The notes under the pieces: model-generated
Databases searched by the model: none
Told to the model about the DNA's origin: nothing
Seen by the model: only the letters and a program-made list of their open reading frames with translations
Translations under genes and position numbers: made by a program
In this document: one piece after another, positions 1 to 8,802 of the stretch
How positions within the stretch are numbered: the stretch's first letter is position 1
How the letters are laid out: each line of letters starts with the position of its first letter
NCBI RefSeq assembly: GCF_000231115.1
Contig: NW_006889836.1
Span: forward strand, 152,568 to 216,567
Direction: 5' to 3'
DNA from: Vittaforma corneae ATCC 50505
Taxonomy: Eukaryota > Microsporidia > Nosematidae
Length of the DNA: 64,000 bases

Positions 1-576
1 GGGCGGTCTAGGGATTTTAGGCTCAATTTTCATAAAACATGTATCAACCTTGGGCGGCGGCATAAAGCTGTTTTTTGAAACCTTCATAACATGCTCGACA
101 TTGGCAAGCAGTTGTACAATAACTGAAAGTCTACTGTACTCATCAGACCCTGGCCTTGCAGTAAGTCTATCTCCAAACTCCTTTTGAACCAATATATAGG
201 CACATTTAAAGTCATATGAAATCAGTTTAAGAATAATGGGGCAGCTTATATTGAATGGAATATTGGATATGCAAAGATCAAAGTGAGGAATATTTTGACG
301 AAGAACATTTGATTGAATCAGTTCAAGTTTATTTTTAAACTCCGCTGCCATATTAACCTTATGTATAAGCTCTCTTGCCAGTTTTTTGTCTGTCTCGTAT
401 GCAATTACTTTCTTTGCTTTCTGAAGTAGCTTCAAAGTGATACTCCCTGTGCCTGCACCAATCTCTAGAACGGTATCTGTATGCTTTACATGAGCCTTTT
501 CTATTATTGTATCTATCAATCCATGGTTCTTCAGAATGTGCTGTCCTTCTGATTTTTTGAGCTTAATGTCCCCCAT
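1..576 (-). CDS. DIM1: Dim1-type rRNA adenine dimethyltransferase (3' end beyond window)
   Basis: SAM-dependent enzyme that dimethylates two adjacent adenines near the 3' end of small-subunit rRNA and helps pre-rRNA processing in the nucleus. The reading frame starts at ATG 576 and stays open for 192 codons to the window edge, so the C-terminal helical part is missing. Visible motifs: an N-terminal KSEGQHILKN segment, the SAM-binding EIGAGTGSIT loop, the catalytic SNIPFNIS motif (NLPY/NIPF class) and the following LVQKEFGDRL segment. The start is followed directly by a G-run (ATGGGGG) instead of being preceded by a C-run. It is divergent from the membrane protein at 879. Family assignment is near certain; Dim1 rather than a mitochondrial homologue is inferred from the eukaryotic context. 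Confidence 0.93.
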   Translation of the reverse strand, partial: MGDIKLKKSEGQHILKNHGLIDTIIEKAHVKHTDTVLEIGAGTGSITLKLLQKAKKVIAYETDKKLARELIHKVNMAAEFKNKLELIQSNVLRQNIPHFDLCISNIPFNISCPIILKLISYDFKCAYILVQKEFGDRLTARPGSDEYSRLSVIVQLLANVEHVMKVSKNSFMPPPKVDTCFMKIEPKIPRPP

Positions 577-878
577 GTAAAATTTTTCTCATTGTTTGAT
601 AAAGAACGTAAAAATTTAGCATTTCAAGTGAGAAGATACTCAAGCAAGATGCATATCCATATAGACTAGGGATGAAGCGAAATCGAGGTGTTGTTGGCAC
701 TTTAACATACAATTCAAGGTCATTTTAATGTAACAACCTGATTACTCTGCACAAATACATTCAGGCTATATTTACCACTGTCCAAAGTCAATTGATATTC
801 ATAAATAGCATGTTGAGTGGAATGACCCTAAATTTCCCCTTAAAACAAGATTTAAATTCACTTACCCCTTTCACAAAA
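577..878. other. Divergent intergenic region
   Basis: Gene-free spacer between divergent Dim1 and the membrane protein. It ends with a C-run at about 864-868, 10 nt before the ATG at 879, which I read as the start-site motif of the downstream gene. No RNA gene or repeat is visible. Confidence 0.5.
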
Positions 879-2138
879 ATGAAAACTTTGAAGTCACTCA
901 CAATCACTGTGCTAAAAGACATGTGGGGGATAATAGCACTTTTTCTCCTTTCGCTTTATTTAAAGGACCCAGGATCCAACTCAAGCATATTGGACTTAGT
1001 CATTCCGGATAGATTAATTGTGAAGTTGAAGCTATGGTCACAACTCAAGAATGGAGACTGTCTACTGCTTTTAAACATATTCTTTACGTATTTTTTCCTC
1101 AGTTTTTTCATTTCAATATGCTTAACTATGTTTTTCTTTGCTTTCCATCTTCTTTATCCGTGCATCTCAAAAATTGTTTCAAGTCTTTTGCTTCCCTTTG
1201 CTGTTCATTACTTTTATTCTTGTCATGAATGGAGTGACTATAAATCTTTTTTTCTTTTTGCTTCTATCATGCTTTGCATCTATGGAGTCTACAAAGCATA
1301 CTTCAATCATGATCCAATGCCTTACGAAATGTGCAATCGATTTTTAGATAAATTTCTTCAGCAAAGTGCAGGATTTTATTTTTCCATATTCATTCAATGG
1401 ATCTTGATCCTTGTAGATGTTATGTTGATCAGAGCACAGGATTTGCATGCAGAATCGATCTTTGATAGCTGTCTTTTGTTCTTCTATTTGATTGCATTCA
1501 TTTACACTAGTTCATATTCAATCAGAGCAACACTTACAATCTACCATGCCAGCAGAAGACTCCCAGCCATTAAGGATGCATCATTTTTTGATAAAGTTTA
1601 CATATTTTTCAATGTGAGATGCTTTTCATTTGCCAAGACATTGTCATTTGCATTCCTTATACTTGATTCAGTTTACTCTACTTTCTTCCCACACGATCCC
1701 GACATACCATCGATATTTGAATACAAGCGATCTTCCTCCTTTGACTGTCCCATGTCTCGCCAATCATTCTTCAACTATGTTTTATCATCAAAAACTCATA
1801 TTTGGAAAGGTGATCTCAGAAGAAAGCTAAGAAAAGTGAACCTAAGGGAGGATGTTCTTCCTTCGGCTTTGATTAGTTGGATGACTCTATACACCTGTAT
1901 ACACTTTATTCAACCTGAATTTATTAGAATTCCAGAATCATTTGTAATACTCTTTTCCCATTTTTTCATTGTAGTGGAGGTTTTCAACAGCTTTATATTT
2001 ATAGAAATTTATAGAACAACATATGGAACGATTCAAGAGCCAGCAAAGAGCGTTCCTTTGAACCCAATAGCAGAAGATGATGTTGTTATATCAAAAATTG
2101 ATGTTAATAGCAATCCGAGTGAAAATGTGGAGATGTAG
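879..2138 (+). CDS. Multipass membrane protein, family not recognised
   Basis: A 419-residue protein with about six to eight hydrophobic segments. There is one near residues 15-27 after a short basic N-terminus, a very Phe-rich pair around 65-110, and further segments around 120-145, 165-185, 195-220, 250-265 and 340-390. A hydrophilic, charged C-terminal tail follows (about 395-419). The frame opens earlier (792), but the ATG at 879 has an ACCCC run 10 nt upstream, matching the start signal used across this window, so I chose it. A soluble loop with KGDLRRKLRKVNLRED lies before the last hydrophobic pair. The overall plan resembles nuclear-pore anchor Ndc1 or other lineage-specific polytopic proteins, but no diagnostic motif supports a name. 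Confidence 0.7.
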   Translation: MKTLKSLTITVLKDMWGIIALFLLSLYLKDPGSNSSILDLVIPDRLIVKLKLWSQLKNGDCLLLLNIFFTYFFLSFFISICLTMFFFAFHLLYPCISKIVSSLLLPFAVHYFYSCHEWSDYKSFFLFASIMLCIYGVYKAYFNHDPMPYEMCNRFLDKFLQQSAGFYFSIFIQWILILVDVMLIRAQDLHAESIFDSCLLFFYLIAFIYTSSYSIRATLTIYHASRRLPAIKDASFFDKVYIFFNVRCFSFAKTLSFAFLILDSVYSTFFPHDPDIPSIFEYKRSSSFDCPMSRQSFFNYVLSSKTHIWKGDLRRKLRKVNLREDVLPSALISWMTLYTCIHFIQPEFIRIPESFVILFSHFFIVVEVFNSFIFIEIYRTTYGTIQEPAKSVPLNPIAEDDVVISKIDVNSNPSENVEM

Positions 2139-2309
2139 AAACGAATAATTAAAACAAGATATTATTTGGTAAAAAATTTTATACCCAATATTGTGATTGG
2201 CTGAAGTATATAAAGTTAATATAGGAGTACATTTGCGTCAATGCTGTATGAACTGTGTTATTTAGGATGCATTCACCATCGTTTGTGCTTTCTCAAAGTA
2301 TACCCCCAG

Positions 2310-2750
2310 ATGAGTGACAACGAAAGTAGTCATGAGTTTTTGTCTCTTCTAAATCAAATAACAAATGACGGGATGGATAGGAGTTTATATGAAAAGATAG
2401 CATGTGAGTTTACAAACTTCAAAAACATTCCATCCTCTTATCTTTTGAGTCTTTTGAAACATTTTGTGAGATTCGAAGATGAGCCTTTATATGTTAATGA
2501 AATTAGAAACTATCTTAAAGAGAACGACCATGAGCTATTTATAGAGTATGGGAATAAGTTTAAAAACTGTAAAGGTTGTTTTGAGGTATTTGGTATTCAA
2601 CCTGAGAACCTCAAAGAATACGATTTTGTCAAAGTAGAAAGAGAAAAGAAAGAATGCAATGAGAAGGTGTATAGCAATCTTAAAGATAGAAGAAATGGGG
2701 ATAGAAAAATAAAGAAACAGGCGAAATTACTTGCTGCCGAAAAGATATAA
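2310..2750 (+). CDS. Unknown protein with charged C-terminus, probably frameshifted at its end
   Basis: The frame opens at 2241, but the ATG at 2310 has ACCCCCAG directly upstream and is the likely start, giving 146 residues before TAA at 2748. The protein is helical and acidic at first, then becomes Lys/Glu-rich from about residue 110. The stop falls inside that charged helix. A +1 change near 2745 opens a second frame at 2746-2829 that continues the same Lys/Glu/Leu helix for 27 codons (for example KEKLERLNEKKKKKEELEEL) and stops at TGA 2827-2829. The intact product was therefore probably about 173 residues. I do not recognise a family. The gene lies upstream of, and in the same direction as, topoisomerase II. 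Confidence 0.6.
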   Translation: MSDNESSHEFLSLLNQITNDGMDRSLYEKIACEFTNFKNIPSSYLLSLLKHFVRFEDEPLYVNEIRNYLKENDHELFIEYGNKFKNCKGCFEVFGIQPENLKEYDFVKVEREKKECNEKVYSNLKDRRNGDRKIKKQAKLLAAEKI

Positions 2751-3017
2751 AGAAAAGCTCGAGCGTTTAAATGAGAAGAAAAAGAAGAAGGAGGAGCTTG
2801 AAGAGTTAATTAGAAAGCAGAATCTGTGATGAATATTTTGTAGTAATAGTTCTATGCTATTCTTTGCCAGTTTATTAAAATAGACGCATATCAACACATA
2901 GTATTTGGTCTTGTATAGATACTAAACAGTAATGGCTGTTCTTTTAACATTTACTTGATTTCAAAATTTTACAACTTAAATATTTTCTAGCTCAAGTATC
3001 TTTCCGAAATGACCCTC

Positions 3018-4814
3018 ATGGGTAAAACAATTGAAGAGACATATCAGAAAAAGACACCGAAAGAACATATTCTTCTTAGACCAGATACTTACATTGGTGC
3101 CATAGACAAGGATGTGCAGCAGATGTACGTCTGGGATGATGAAAAAAAGAAAGTTGTTTGCAAGTCAGTCAGCTATGTTCCGGGTCTCTACAAGATTTTC
3201 GATGAAATACTGGTAAATGCAGCTGACAACAAGATGAGAGACCCAAAGATGAACATCCTGAGAGTGGATATATCAAAGGAACAGAACCAAATTTCAATTT
3301 TCAATAATGGAAGCGGTATACCTGTGAAGATACACGCAAAGGAGAATGTATACGTTCCTGAACTCATCTTTGGTCACCTTCTTACTGGAAGTAACTACGA
3401 CGATAACGAAAAGAAAATTACAGGCGGTAGAAATGGATATGGCGCCAAGCTGTGCAACATCTTTTCCACCGAATTTATAGTAGAGACTGCGGACAAGTCA
3501 GTTAAAAAAAAGTATTACCAAAGATTCACGAAAAACATGGATAATACCGAAGAACCAATTATTGAGAGGTATACCGGGGAAGAGTTTACTAAAATCACAT
3601 TTAAACCTGATCTGAAAAGATTCAAAATGGCGGAACTTGAAGATGACATCATTTCTCTTTTAAAGAAACGTGTATATGACATGTGTGGTACCTTGAAGAG
3701 TGTAAATGTGTACTTAAATGGTGAGCTTCTTCCAGTTAAAAATTTTAAGGAGTATATTAAACTATATCTTCACAATGAAGAACAAGTTGTTCACTCAATC
3801 GTGAATGGGCGTTGGGAGGTCGGATTTGCTGTGTCTGAGGATCAGTTCAACCAGGTCAGCTTTGTTAATAGTATTTCTACATCAAAGGGAGGCACACATG
3901 TAAATCACGTAATGGATCAGCTGATTGATCCTATAACAGAGGCTATTAAAAAGAAAGATAAAAGTCTTGATGTCAAACCTATTCATATAAAAAATAACAT
4001 ATTTATTTTTATTAACTGTCTCATCGAAAATCCGGCTTTTGACAGCCAAACCAAGGAAAACCTGACACTGAAAGTTTCTTCATTTGGATCAAAATGCTTA
4101 CCTATTGAATCGTTTGTCAAGGATATTATCAAAAATACTCCGCTAGTTGAGAAAATTGTTTCATTTTCCAGAGCCAAGCAATCTGCACAGTTGAAAAAGA
4201 CTGATGGAACAAAGACGTCACGTCTCAGTGGAATACCTAAGCTTGAAGATGCAAATCTAGCAGGTACGAAGCGATCGCAGGAATGTACTCTTATTCTCAC
4301 AGAGGGAGATTCGGCCAAAACACTGGCTGTTGCTGGATTATCAGTAGTAGGCAGAGACTTGTATGGCGTCTTTCCTTTAAGAGGTAAATTATTGAATGTT
4401 AGAGAAGCTAATCACAAACAAATTATGGACAACTCTGAAATATCGAGTATTAAGAAAATCCTTGGATTGCAGCACGGGAGGATATATGAAGACACAAGCA
4501 CTCTAAGATACGGACATATTATGATTATGACAGATCAGGATCATGATGGTTCCCATATCAAGGGATTGATTATTAATTTTCTTGATCATTTTTTCCCGTC
4601 GCTTCTCAAGATTAAGAATTTTCTCCTCGAATTTATCACGCCAATTATCAGGGCCACCAAGAAAGGTGTTACGCAGGATTTTTTTACAATTCCTGAATAT
4701 GAAAAATTTAAGGCAGAAAACGAGGGATGGGCAATAAAATACTACAAAGGTTTAGGTACATCGACCTCCAAAGATGCAAAAGCAGTATTTTTCAGATCTT
4801 CCAAAGCATGTTAA
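3018..4814 (+). CDS. TOP2: DNA topoisomerase II, 5' segment (ATPase, transducer, TOPRIM)
   Basis: N-terminal half of the type IIA topoisomerase that passes one duplex through another in the nucleus. Motifs in order: GHKL ATPase with DEILVNAADN, the GRNGYGAKL ATP lid, the transducer motif SKGGTHVNHV, then TOPRIM with LTEGDSAKTLAVAGL, PLRGKLLNV and the metal-binding DQDHDGSHIKGL. The frame opens at 3009, but the second ATG at 3018 follows GACCCTC, the usual start signal, so I prefer it. The real protein sequence runs to about DAK at 4773-4781. The remaining codons to the stop at 4814 are out of frame, because the conserved YFSDL continuation sits in the +1 frame beginning at 4783. See the next entry. 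Confidence 0.95.
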   Translation: MGKTIEETYQKKTPKEHILLRPDTYIGAIDKDVQQMYVWDDEKKKVVCKSVSYVPGLYKIFDEILVNAADNKMRDPKMNILRVDISKEQNQISIFNNGSGIPVKIHAKENVYVPELIFGHLLTGSNYDDNEKKITGGRNGYGAKLCNIFSTEFIVETADKSVKKKYYQRFTKNMDNTEEPIIERYTGEEFTKITFKPDLKRFKMAELEDDIISLLKKRVYDMCGTLKSVNVYLNGELLPVKNFKEYIKLYLHNEEQVVHSIVNGRWEVGFAVSEDQFNQVSFVNSISTSKGGTHVNHVMDQLIDPITEAIKKKDKSLDVKPIHIKNNIFIFINCLIENPAFDSQTKENLTLKVSSFGSKCLPIESFVKDIIKNTPLVEKIVSFSRAKQSAQLKKTDGTKTSRLSGIPKLEDANLAGTKRSQECTLILTEGDSAKTLAVAGLSVVGRDLYGVFPLRGKLLNVREANHKQIMDNSEISSIKKILGLQHGRIYEDTSTLRYGHIMIMTDQDHDGSHIKGLIINFLDHFFPSLLKIKNFLLEFITPIIRATKKGVTQDFFTIPEYEKFKAENEGWAIKYYKGLGTSTSKDAKAVFFRSSKAC

Positions 4815-6744
4815 AAGTTTTTCACCAATATCAGAACCTGATCGTGAACTAATTGACTTAGCTTTCAATAAAAAGAAGGCGGACGAACGTAAGTCTTGGC
4901 TTGGCGACTTTGTTCCTGGCACCTACTTGGATCAATCGGCTTCTAACATTTCAATTTCTGATTTTATCAACAAAGAGTTGATTTTATTTAGTGTGGCTGA
5001 TAACACCAGGTCTATTCCGTCCATTATGGATGGATTGAAACCTGGCCAGAGAAAGGTATTGTTTAGCTGCTTTAAGAGAAATTTAAAATCAGAAATAAAA
5101 GTTGCCCAATTGGTGGGTTATGTCAGCGAGCAATCTGCGTACCACCATGGCGAGCAATCACTTTGCGCCACTATTGTTAACATGGCGCAGGATTTCGTTG
5201 GGTCTAACAATATTAATTTACTATTACCAATAGGATCGTTTGGTTCTCGTTTACAGGGTGGCAAGGATGCTGCTAGTTCGAGATACATATATACCAATCT
5301 TAATCCACTAACTAGGCTAATCTTTAGTGAGCATGACGACCCTATTCTCAACTATTTAGATGAGGATAATGTAAGAATTGAGCCCGAATACTATGTTCCG
5401 ATTATTCCAATGGTACTTGTCAACGGTGCAGATGGAATAGGCACCGGATGGTCCACTAGTATTCCAAACTTCAATCCACTAGATGTCCTTAAGAATATCA
5501 GAAAGCTAATGCAAAATGAAAAGATGGATGAAATGGCTCCATATTACAAAAACTTTCGAGGAGAAATTCTGAGACAATCCGAAGGTAAGTTTGTAGTGAA
5601 CGGTATTGTTGAACAACTTGATGAGTATAACTCTGAGATTTTAGAACTTCCCGTAGGAACATGGACACAGACATACAAAGAATACTTGGAAAATCTATTA
5701 CAAAATGGAGTGATTAGAGATTACAAAGAATATCACACCGAGAAAAAAGTTAATTTTCTTGTGACCTCATTTAAAAAGTTTCCGTTAAAAATTTCAACAA
5801 CTTTAACAACATCAAATATGGTGTGCTTTGATTCAGAAGGCAAAATCAAGAAGTACGAGACACCTTTGGAAATAATCAAGGAATTTTACTATACTCGACT
5901 GAGATTTTATACTACACGTAAAGAATATCGATTGAAAGCAATTAAGGAGGAGTTAAATAAACTTGAGAATAAGGCAAGATTTATCAGAGAAGTTATTAAT
6001 GGAAGACTTGTAATCAACAATCGCCCAACGGATAGTATTGTTAGGGATTTGGAGTCAATGAAGTTTGATAGGTTTGATAACTTTGAGTATTTACTCGGAA
6101 TGAAGATTTCATCTTTGACTAAAGAAAAAGTTGAGAAGTTAAATAAGGAATGTGAAGAGAAAAGGACCGAGTATGAGACGCTTTCTAGGAAGTCTGCATA
6201 TGATCTATGGTCTGAAGACCTTGATAAATTTGAGGCTGCCTACATTAAAGTATTTGAAGAGGATAGAGCTGAGTACGATGCTGAAGTTTCTAAGAAATCT
6301 AAAAAGCCTCTCAAAAAAAAGTTTTCCACTCAAGAATTAGCCAAGTATGGGGTCATTGCCGAATCATCTTCAATAAAGAAGTTAGATAAAAAAGAAACGA
6401 CTTCAGTTCAAAAAAAAGTAAAATCAAAGACCAAAGCCAATGACAAGCCTGATAAAAAGTCAGTTAAAGTGACAAAGAAAAAGGCTAAAAGTAATGAACA
6501 GCCTGTCAAAAAGATTAAAACAGAAGCATCTGCTAAATCGTTTGGAGCAGCTGTAGAAAGTGACTCCTCTGAGTTCTCTAATCCTGGGATAAATACAGGA
6601 ATCTTGATAATTAAATACCTAGTGATTAACTTCCAAAATATAATGTGTTGTTTTGGAGTGTCTGAAGTTCAAAATACCAGGTTAATATTTGAAATTTTGG
6701 CAAGTTGGTGTGTTTTTTTAAAGTTTTGCACACAAGTACCCTAA
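4783..6744 (+). CDS. TOP2: DNA topoisomerase II, 3' segment (winged helix, tower, C-gate, tail)
   Basis: Continuation of TOP2 in the +1 frame. It begins with QYFSDLPKHVK and carries KKKADERKSWL, SDFINKELILFS, the KPGQRKVL motif and the winged-helix segment GGKDAASSRYIYT with the catalytic tyrosine. NGADGIGTGWST, the coiled-coil C-gate and a Lys/Ser-rich nuclear-type tail follow. One surplus base (G at 4782 in GCAAAAGCAG) separates it from the 5' segment. Everything else about the gene looks functional. The last ~50 residues, after SDSSEFSNPG (about 6590), turn hydrophobic and Cys/Phe-rich. This is unlike a topo II tail and may be read-through of a lost stop or a second frame change. Confidence 0.95.
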   Translation, partial: QYFSDLPKHVKSFSPISEPDRELIDLAFNKKKADERKSWLGDFVPGTYLDQSASNISISDFINKELILFSVADNTRSIPSIMDGLKPGQRKVLFSCFKRNLKSEIKVAQLVGYVSEQSAYHHGEQSLCATIVNMAQDFVGSNNINLLLPIGSFGSRLQGGKDAASSRYIYTNLNPLTRLIFSEHDDPILNYLDEDNVRIEPEYYVPIIPMVLVNGADGIGTGWSTSIPNFNPLDVLKNIRKLMQNEKMDEMAPYYKNFRGEILRQSEGKFVVNGIVEQLDEYNSEILELPVGTWTQTYKEYLENLLQNGVIRDYKEYHTEKKVNFLVTSFKKFPLKISTTLTTSNMVCFDSEGKIKKYETPLEIIKEFYYTRLRFYTTRKEYRLKAIKEELNKLENKARFIREVINGRLVINNRPTDSIVRDLESMKFDRFDNFEYLLGMKISSLTKEKVEKLNKECEEKRTEYETLSRKSAYDLWSEDLDKFEAAYIKVFEEDRAEYDAEVSKKSKKPLKKKFSTQELAKYGVIAESSSIKKLDKKETTSVQKKVKSKTKANDKPDKKSVKVTKKKAKSNEQPVKKIKTEASAKSFGAAVESDSSEFSNPGINTGILIIKYLVINFQNIMCCFGVSEVQNTRLIFEILASWCVFLKFCTQVP

Positions 6745-6816
6745 CATATTCTGATCCAAACGGTTGCAACATTGATAGTGCAATGCTCTATAAATAGCCA
6801 CACTAACAACTAAACA

Positions 6817-6831
6817 CCCCTAGGCTAGGGG
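6817..6831. repeat. GC-rich odd palindrome upstream of DCP1
   Basis: CCCCTAGGCTAGGGG: two 7-base arms perfectly complementary around a single central base, standing out in AT-rich intergenic DNA about 80 nt before the DCP1 start. It could be a dimeric factor-binding site. No function is shown. Confidence 0.45.
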
Positions 6832-6909
6832 TTTCAGTGCTAGGCATTTGATTAAGATCAAAGTAGTCTTCCTCTTGAAATGCTGATTTTCAATACCACC
6901 CTCAGTCGA

Positions 6910-7350
6910 ATGATTGAATCATTAAAATCCAAAAGCTACCAAGAATGCAATGAACCTTTTATAAACTCGACACAGCGCAAAATAGTTGACAGATATCTTT
7001 TGTCAATTGACAATTTGTATTCTAAGCTTGTATTTACTACCGGGAAAGTAATTCTTTATATTTTTGAAAACAATGAATGGATTGAGATGAATCTCGAAGG
7101 ACCACTGTACTTGTACAGAAGAAACAACGAGGAAAATGTAAGCTCGCAGTACCGACTGATAGTTTTAAGTAGAAACAATATGCAAGATTTTAAACTGAAC
7201 ATTCCAAACAGCTTTTATCTTGAGTGCCAGAATCAAGCCGTGGTATTCAGCCACTTGGATAAAAACAATATTTTTGGATTTTGGTTTGACAACGAGTTGG
7301 TTGTTAAAAAATTTTACCAGGTCTTGCAACATATTCTAAAAAATAAGTAA
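6910..7350 (+). CDS. DCP1: mRNA decapping subunit Dcp1
   Basis: Activator of the Dcp2 decapping enzyme in cytoplasmic 5'-3' mRNA decay. The 146-residue protein is essentially one EVH1-type domain. A helix with VDRYLLSIDNLYSKL is followed by the strand pattern VILYIFENNEWIEM, the conserved EGPLYLYRR strand, YRLIVLSRNNMQDF, and NIFGFWFDNE leading into the C-terminal helix KKFYQVLQHIL. This order and spacing match Dcp1. The open frame starts at 6880, but the ATG at 6910 has ACCCTC 9-14 nt upstream and gives the expected N-terminal helix. Lsm1, which acts in the same pathway, is at 48795. Confidence 0.85.
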   Translation: MIESLKSKSYQECNEPFINSTQRKIVDRYLLSIDNLYSKLVFTTGKVILYIFENNEWIEMNLEGPLYLYRRNNEENVSSQYRLIVLSRNNMQDFKLNIPNSFYLECQNQAVVFSHLDKNNIFGFWFDNELVVKKFYQVLQHILKNK

Positions 7351-7511
7351 AAATAAATAAGCAAGCAAATGCCATAAATAAATATATAATGCTCTGGAAC
7401 TCTAAGTTGTTATTGCACTTTGTGTATGAATCCATAACTGTGGAGTAATGCACCCACCTCCTGTTTATAACTAAATATACTTATTTTTGAAGCCAGCTTA
7501 ACAACAACGAT

Positions 7512-8060
7512 TTATTCAATATTTGACTGAACATTTTTAATGTACTTGCTGCACTCAATACCTGCAATACAGCCTGAGGCTGCCGCTGTGACAGCCTGTT
7601 TGTACTTAAAATCCTGTACATCTCCGCATGCAAAGAGTCCTTTCACAGAAGTATGCATTCGCGTATTAGTAATAACATATCCCATCTCATTGACCTTAAC
7701 ATCGCTCTCTAAAAATTTAGTATTTGGATCGTGCCCAATAGCAAAAAATAATCCACTAACTCTCAACTCAAACTTCTCGTCGGTTTGAGCATTTTTCAGC
7801 TTTATGTATTCAAGAAATTCAGTTCCATGTGCTGAAACAAGATTGGCCGGTGTGATTATTTCAACATTTCTAAGAGACTTCACTCGCTGGAGCATATCTC
7901 TTCTTGCTCTAAATTCATTTCTCCTATGAATCAAATATACTTTTGATGCAATATTGCTCATATAAATTGTTTCCTCCATTGCCGAGTCTCCACCACCAAT
8001 AATGGCAACGACTTCATCTTTAAAGAAAAATCCATCACAAACAGCGCATGCACTAATACC
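7512..8060 (-). CDS. TRR1: Thioredoxin reductase, 3' segment (catalytic CAVC, NADPH and FAD-closing domains)
   Basis: C-terminal two-thirds of a low-molecular-weight thioredoxin reductase, which passes electrons from NADPH through FAD to thioredoxin. It starts in frame with GISACAVCDG (redox-active Cys pair CAVC). The NADPH-binding GGGDSAMEE, HRRNEFRA, and the FAD-closing GLFACGDVQDFKYKQAVTAAASGC motif follow. The frame is +1 relative to the 5' segment: one C of the CCCC run at 8059-8062 (plus strand) is surplus. An ATG-initiated open frame begins slightly upstream (8120), but those codons are out-of-frame shadow of the 5' segment. Confidence 0.94.
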   Translation of the reverse strand, partial: GISACAVCDGFFFKDEVVAIIGGGDSAMEETIYMSNIASKVYLIHRRNEFRARRDMLQRVKSLRNVEIITPANLVSAHGTEFLEYIKLKNAQTDEKFELRVSGLFFAIGHDPNTKFLESDVKVNEMGYVITNTRMHTSVKGLFACGDVQDFKYKQAVTAAASGCIAGIECSKYIKNVQSNIE

Positions 8061-8460
8061 CCTTTTGCCAGAACTCTCCTTCCTTCGTGCCTGGGACATA
8101 CAATCGTCGTGCAGACGCACCTGTTGCTAATATAACACCCTTGGCCTCATATTTTGAATTTAAAGTATAAACAATAAAATTTTCACCATGCCTTTCCAAT
8201 TTGGTTACTGTACTGGAAATAACTCTAAGACCCTTACTTACTGCTTGGGCTTTCATGTCGTCCATTAGTTTAGGACCCTGCGTTCCATGTGGAAATCCTG
8301 GATAGTTATCTACTGCTGTAGTTGTGGTGAGCTGGCCACCAGGGCCGATGCCACCAACTACTTCACCTTCAAAGAGTAAAGGCTTGTAGTCTATAGTAAA
8401 TAATGCAGCTGTGTATGCGGCAGGACCACTACCTATTATCACAACATTTTCAACCACCAT
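8053..8460 (-). CDS. TRR1: Thioredoxin reductase, 5' segment (FAD-binding)
   Basis: N-terminal FAD domain with IIGSGPAAYTAALF, GGQLTTTTAVDNYPGFP and the ATGASARRLYVPG segment. It runs into the family-typical EFWQKG and then hits TAT-TAG because of the extra base. The family continues with ISACAVCDG, which is exactly what the other frame supplies. The start ATG at 8460 is preceded by AAATTTCCCCC, combining the AT-rich and C-run elements of the local start signal, so transcription and initiation look intact. Either an assembly indel or a recent inactivating mutation in this redox gene explains the break. Confidence 0.94.
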   Translation of the reverse strand: MVVENVVIIGSGPAAYTAALFTIDYKPLLFEGEVVGGIGPGGQLTTTTAVDNYPGFPHGTQGPKLMDDMKAQAVSKGLRVISSTVTKLERHGENFIVYTLNSKYEAKGVILATGASARRLYVPGTKEGEFWQKGY

Positions 8461-8802
8461 GGGGGAAATTTCGGATTAAAATAAATTTTTTGCCAGCACG
8501 CATGTAAAACATGTGAAAACTAGACAATCCCATGATCATACTCAAATTCCTACTATGTTTGTATTTAAAAATTGTGCTTAACAAATAATTTTTAAAGTAT
8601 ACTTCAAAGCTACATGATTGTATTGTATTTAATATTTAAGGCTGGTTGCAGCTGCATTAATATTTTATTTAGACATTTGTTTTAATGATAAACTTTTATA
8701 ACTAAACATGTATTGAGTGTGTTTTAAGCTATTCAATACAATTGTTGAAACATCAGTTTCGGACCAGAATATTATCATAAATAGTTTCAAAATCCACCAA
8801 GC
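8461..8802. other. Divergent intergenic region
   Basis: AT-rich spacer between divergent TRR1 and the secreted protein at 8803. An 18-codon frame at 8532 follows a CCC run (hydrophobic, ends at 8588), but it is too short to support as a gene. No RNA gene is seen. Confidence 0.4.

Noticed and set aside
3983..4318. 111-codon minus-strand frame inside TOP2
   Set aside because: Antisense to conserved TOPRIM codons; composition is a mirror of the coding strand.
8532..8588. 18-codon hydrophobic frame after CCC
   Set aside because: Resembles a signal peptide but stops at once and no frame continues it within the spacer.
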